Source: an uncultured Lachnospiraceae bacterium
GTDB taxonomy: Bacteria; Bacillota; Clostridia; Lachnospirales; Lachnospiraceae
Length of the DNA: 64,000 bases
Assembly (NCBI GenBank): GCA_934309145.1
Contig: CAKRCW010000007.1
Span: 62,001 to 126,000, forward strand
Direction of reading: 5' to 3'
Shown here: piece after piece, positions 61,637-64,000 of the stretch
Layout of the letters: each line of letters begins with the position of its first letter
Numbering within the stretch: the stretch's first letter is position 1
Notes under the pieces: model-generated
Databases searched by the model: none
What the model saw: only the letters and a program-made list of their open reading frames with translations
Told to the model about the DNA's origin: nothing
Program-made: the position numbers and the translations under genes

Positions 61637-63136
61637 TTACTGATAATATGCATCAAATATCTGTTTAGCAACCGAAACACCTGACACGCCATTTGCAGTA
61701 TAATTTTCAACTACCACGCTTATAACAATATCAGGATTATCAGGATTAGAAAATCCTACAAACCATGAGTTGCAGTTACCCTGATTATCATACTCTGCTG
61801 TACCAGTCTTACCTGCAACATCATATGATGTCCAACCAAAAGTACCTGATGCAGTACCATAATCACAGACACCTTTCATATATTCTGTAAGAATCTGTGC
61901 CTCTTCACTAGACATAAGAGAACCATATGTCTTGCTTCTGAATTTCTTTACCGTTGCACCATCATCATTCTCTATCGACTGAATTAAGTAAGGCTTCATA
62001 AGTACACCGCCATTAGCTATAGCTGACACAATAAGTGCATTGTGAAGTGGTGTTATCTGTGTATCGCCCTGACCTATAACAGTCTGAGGAAGTTGATCTG
62101 CCTGACTGTTGGCATCTATCACGAACTGCGATTTATTATATACTCCGTCATATGGAAGCTCAGAGTTAAATAAAAGCTTATCGGCCGTACTTCTGTAGCT
62201 TGCCAAATCAAGTGTTGTTCCAATATTGGCAAATGACAGGTTGCATGAATATGCAAGAGAGTCAGCAAGCGTCACATTTCCATGAACATTGTCATGGCTG
62301 CAATGAATTGATACACCTGAAAAAATAGCTGATCCAACACAGTTATATGTATAATTGCCATAATCATTTGGATGCTCTCTTATATATTCAAGCATTGTAA
62401 CGAGCTTAAAGGTTGAACCTGGAGCATACATACCCTGTGTAGCACGATTTAAGAGCATACTGCTGTTTGCCCCCTCCTCTGAATCAATATATGCCCACAC
62501 AGCATCCATGTTGTTCAAATCATAATCAGGCTTAGAAACCATGGCAAGAATACGTCCCGTATCAGGCTCCATAACTACTACTGCACCATCACAGCTTCCG
62601 AGTGCATTATATGCAGCCTCCTGCAGCTTATAGTCAACTGTAGTTATAAGGTTGTCACCACGATTCTTCTCCTCCTTAAGCTGGTTATATGTCCTCTCAA
62701 AGATATTAATATGACTTCTCAGCATATAGAAGTTGCCCTGAAGCTCAAGCCCTGCCTTACCTCTGTCATCATAGCCTATAAGATGTGAAAACATGCGTCC
62801 ATATGGATATGAACGTGTTGTATTGCCCTCCTCATCAGTACTGCTCGTAGCAATTACAACACCATCGCTGGTTATTATATCTCCTCTTTCAACAACATCT
62901 GCAAATGAATCCTGTCTTATATTTCTTGAATTTGCAATTACAAGCTCAGCCTTAAACTGCATAAAATATATAACATATGCAACCAGTCCCACGAACAAGG
63001 CAACCATCATATAGGTCATAACAATAATAGGACGATTCTTAATCCTATTGTTGCGTAACTTTTCTTGCTCTTTTTGGAGGAACTGCTCCTCCGGAGTTAA
63101 TATTCTGTTGTCTGATTCTTTCTCTTTCTTTTTCAT
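61637..63136 (-). CDS. Class B penicillin-binding protein (PbpA/FtsI-like transpeptidase)
   Basis: A 499-residue monofunctional transpeptidase with one membrane helix (IIVMTYMMVALFVGLVAYVIYFM) and a short dimerisation domain. The motifs are APGSTFKLVTM, YSCNLSF and AGKTGTAEYDN. ATG 63136 follows AAAGAGG with 9-bp spacing; an earlier ATG at 63157 has no clear ribosome site. The first 92 bp overlap the end of the SEDS gene in another frame. It pairs with that SEDS polymerase, a second synthase pair beside RodA-MrdA. Confidence 0.92.
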   Translation of the reverse strand: MKKKEKESDNRILTPEEQFLQKEQEKLRNNRIKNRPIIVMTYMMVALFVGLVAYVIYFMQFKAELVIANSRNIRQDSFADVVERGDIITSDGVVIATSSTDEEGNTTRSYPYGRMFSHLIGYDDRGKAGLELQGNFYMLRSHINIFERTYNQLKEEKNRGDNLITTVDYKLQEAAYNALGSCDGAVVVMEPDTGRILAMVSKPDYDLNNMDAVWAYIDSEEGANSSMLLNRATQGMYAPGSTFKLVTMLEYIREHPNDYGNYTYNCVGSAIFSGVSIHCSHDNVHGNVTLADSLAYSCNLSFANIGTTLDLASYRSTADKLLFNSELPYDGVYNKSQFVIDANSQADQLPQTVIGQGDTQITPLHNALIVSAIANGGVLMKPYLIQSIENDDGATVKKFRSKTYGSLMSSEEAQILTEYMKGVCDYGTASGTFGWTSYDVAGKTGTAEYDNQGNCNSWFVGFSNPDNPDIVISVVVENYTANGVSGVSVAKQIFDAYYQ

Positions 63137-64000
63137 TTCTGATAGCCTCTTTATCATTTATTACACAAACACCCTGAACTATTCCAAATATAATCAGCGT
63201 ACTAAGTACCGAGCTTACTCCATAGCTTACAAGTGGAAGTGTCACACCTGTTGACGGTATAAACTTTGTAACTCCACCGAGATTAAGAAGTGACTGTATA
63301 ACAAATATAGTTCCAAAACCAAAAGCTACATATTTGTAGAATGGATTCTTACACTTCATTGATACATTTGCAAAGGATATAAATACACTCACAAATACCA
63401 TTATAAGTGCAAGTCCAAATATAACACCTAATTCCTCACATATAGCTGAGAATATAAAGTCGCTTTCACTTACAGGTATTGTGTTAGCCTTACCCATGGT
63501 AAGTCCACTTCCCATATATCCGCCCGTACCCATTGCAAAAAGTGACTGTGAAACCTGATATCCGCCTGTATCAATATATTTAAACGGATCCTTCCATGCC
63601 TCAACCCTTACTAAAACATGGTTAAATAATGTATCCTTAAACAGTATGTAACCAGCCATTACAGCTCCAACACCGAGTGACATTCCACCTATCAGGAAAA
63701 CTGGTCTTGAGGTTGCAAGATAGACCATGCATACATATGTTATATAGAATATGACTGCTGCTCCAAGGTCCTTTTCAGCTACAAGCACAAGCATGAATGC
63801 TGCTGATATTATGGCATTTATCATAAGATCCTTAAATGTGTCCATCTTTACAAGCATACTTGCCACAAAGAACACAAACAATATCTTTACAAATTCCATA
63901 GGCTGAAGTGAGAATGTTCCTATATGAATCCAGTTTCTCGAACCGTACTTATCAATTCCAAGTCCTGGAATAAATACGGTAAGCAGGAACAGAATTCCAA
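63045..64000 (-). CDS. SEDS-family FtsW/RodA/SpoVE protein (5' partial)
   Basis: The frame is open to the window edge, so the N-terminus is outside; about 318 residues are visible. SRNWIHIGTFSLQPMEFVKI is the SEDS catalytic-loop signature, GGYQVSQSLFAMGTGGYMGSGLTMG and STGVTLPLVSYGVSSVLSTLIIFG follow. Several membrane helices and a basic C-terminal tail are present. It probably polymerises glycan with the downstream class B PBP. FtsW, RodA or SpoVE cannot be told apart from the visible part. Confidence 0.92.
   Translation of the reverse strand, partial: GILFLLTVFIPGLGIDKYGSRNWIHIGTFSLQPMEFVKILFVFFVASMLVKMDTFKDLMINAIISAAFMLVLVAEKDLGAAVIFYITYVCMVYLATSRPVFLIGGMSLGVGAVMAGYILFKDTLFNHVLVRVEAWKDPFKYIDTGGYQVSQSLFAMGTGGYMGSGLTMGKANTIPVSESDFIFSAICEELGVIFGLALIMVFVSVFISFANVSMKCKNPFYKYVAFGFGTIFVIQSLLNLGGVTKFIPSTGVTLPLVSYGVSSVLSTLIIFGIVQGVCVINDKEAIRNEKERERIRQQNINSGGAVPPKRARKVTQQ

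Overview
The window is AT-rich chromosomal DNA from a low-GC, endospore-forming member of the Bacillota, most likely Clostridia of the Lachnospiraceae type. The evidence is the spoIIGA-sigE sporulation pair, MinCD with SepF and DivIVA, RecU, Gram-positive LexA boxes, strong AGGAGG ribosome sites and several clostridial families (DUF896, DUF4321, the aluminium-resistance/methionine gamma-lyase-like family). I did not identify the species. Most of the window is ordinary core genome.

Layout. (1) 1-9.26 kb, all plus strand: two FAD oxidoreductases, a proline operon (proB, DUF896, formyl-THF cyclo-ligase, proA), a MoxR ATPase with a VWA partner, a patatin lipase and a cytidylate-kinase-like protein. 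(2) 9.36-13.0 kb: a XerS-like tyrosine recombinase (minus strand), then a 2.45 kb segment bounded by two imperfect direct repeats and filled with very small genes. (3) 13-50.6 kb, essentially all minus strand: rluD-lspA-aroB-divIVA-sepF-yggS-HlyD-like; the shape and division block dacA-like, mgsA, rodA, minD, minC, mrdA, mreD, mreC, radC; the miaB-mutS-mutL-miaA repair and tRNA-modification operon; an SOS-controlled YneA-like gene; recU-nadE; hflX with an rRNA methyltransferase; thiC; a chemoreceptor. (4) 50.8-64 kb, mixed strands: two diguanylate cyclases, thioredoxin, a GTPase-ribonuclease fusion, a subtilisin-like protease, spoIIGA-sigE, tRNA-Leu(CAA), sortase B, a NUDIX hydrolase and a second class B PBP/SEDS pair.

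The most interesting region is 10.47-12.97 kb. It encodes a probable filamentous-phage (inovirus) major coat protein, small membrane proteins, a possible ssDNA-binding protein, and the C-terminal part of a Rep_trans rolling-circle initiator that has lost its N-terminus. It lies between dif-like direct repeats beside a XerS-like recombinase, exactly where gene strand flips from plus to minus. I read it as a decayed or satellite inovirus integrated at the chromosome-dimer-resolution site near the replication terminus. Its terminators are circularly permuted relative to its genes, and one internal deletion appears to have removed the stretch between a leader-peptide gene and rep, probably including the Zot-like assembly ATPase.

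Other points of interest are a TetM/EF-G-like GTPase fused to a Rae1/YacP (NYN) endoribonuclease domain, a minC that appears to start at ATT, a PBP2 about 300 residues longer than usual, a shape cluster without mreB, and a cell-division inhibitor gene with three LexA boxes placed around a near-consensus promoter.
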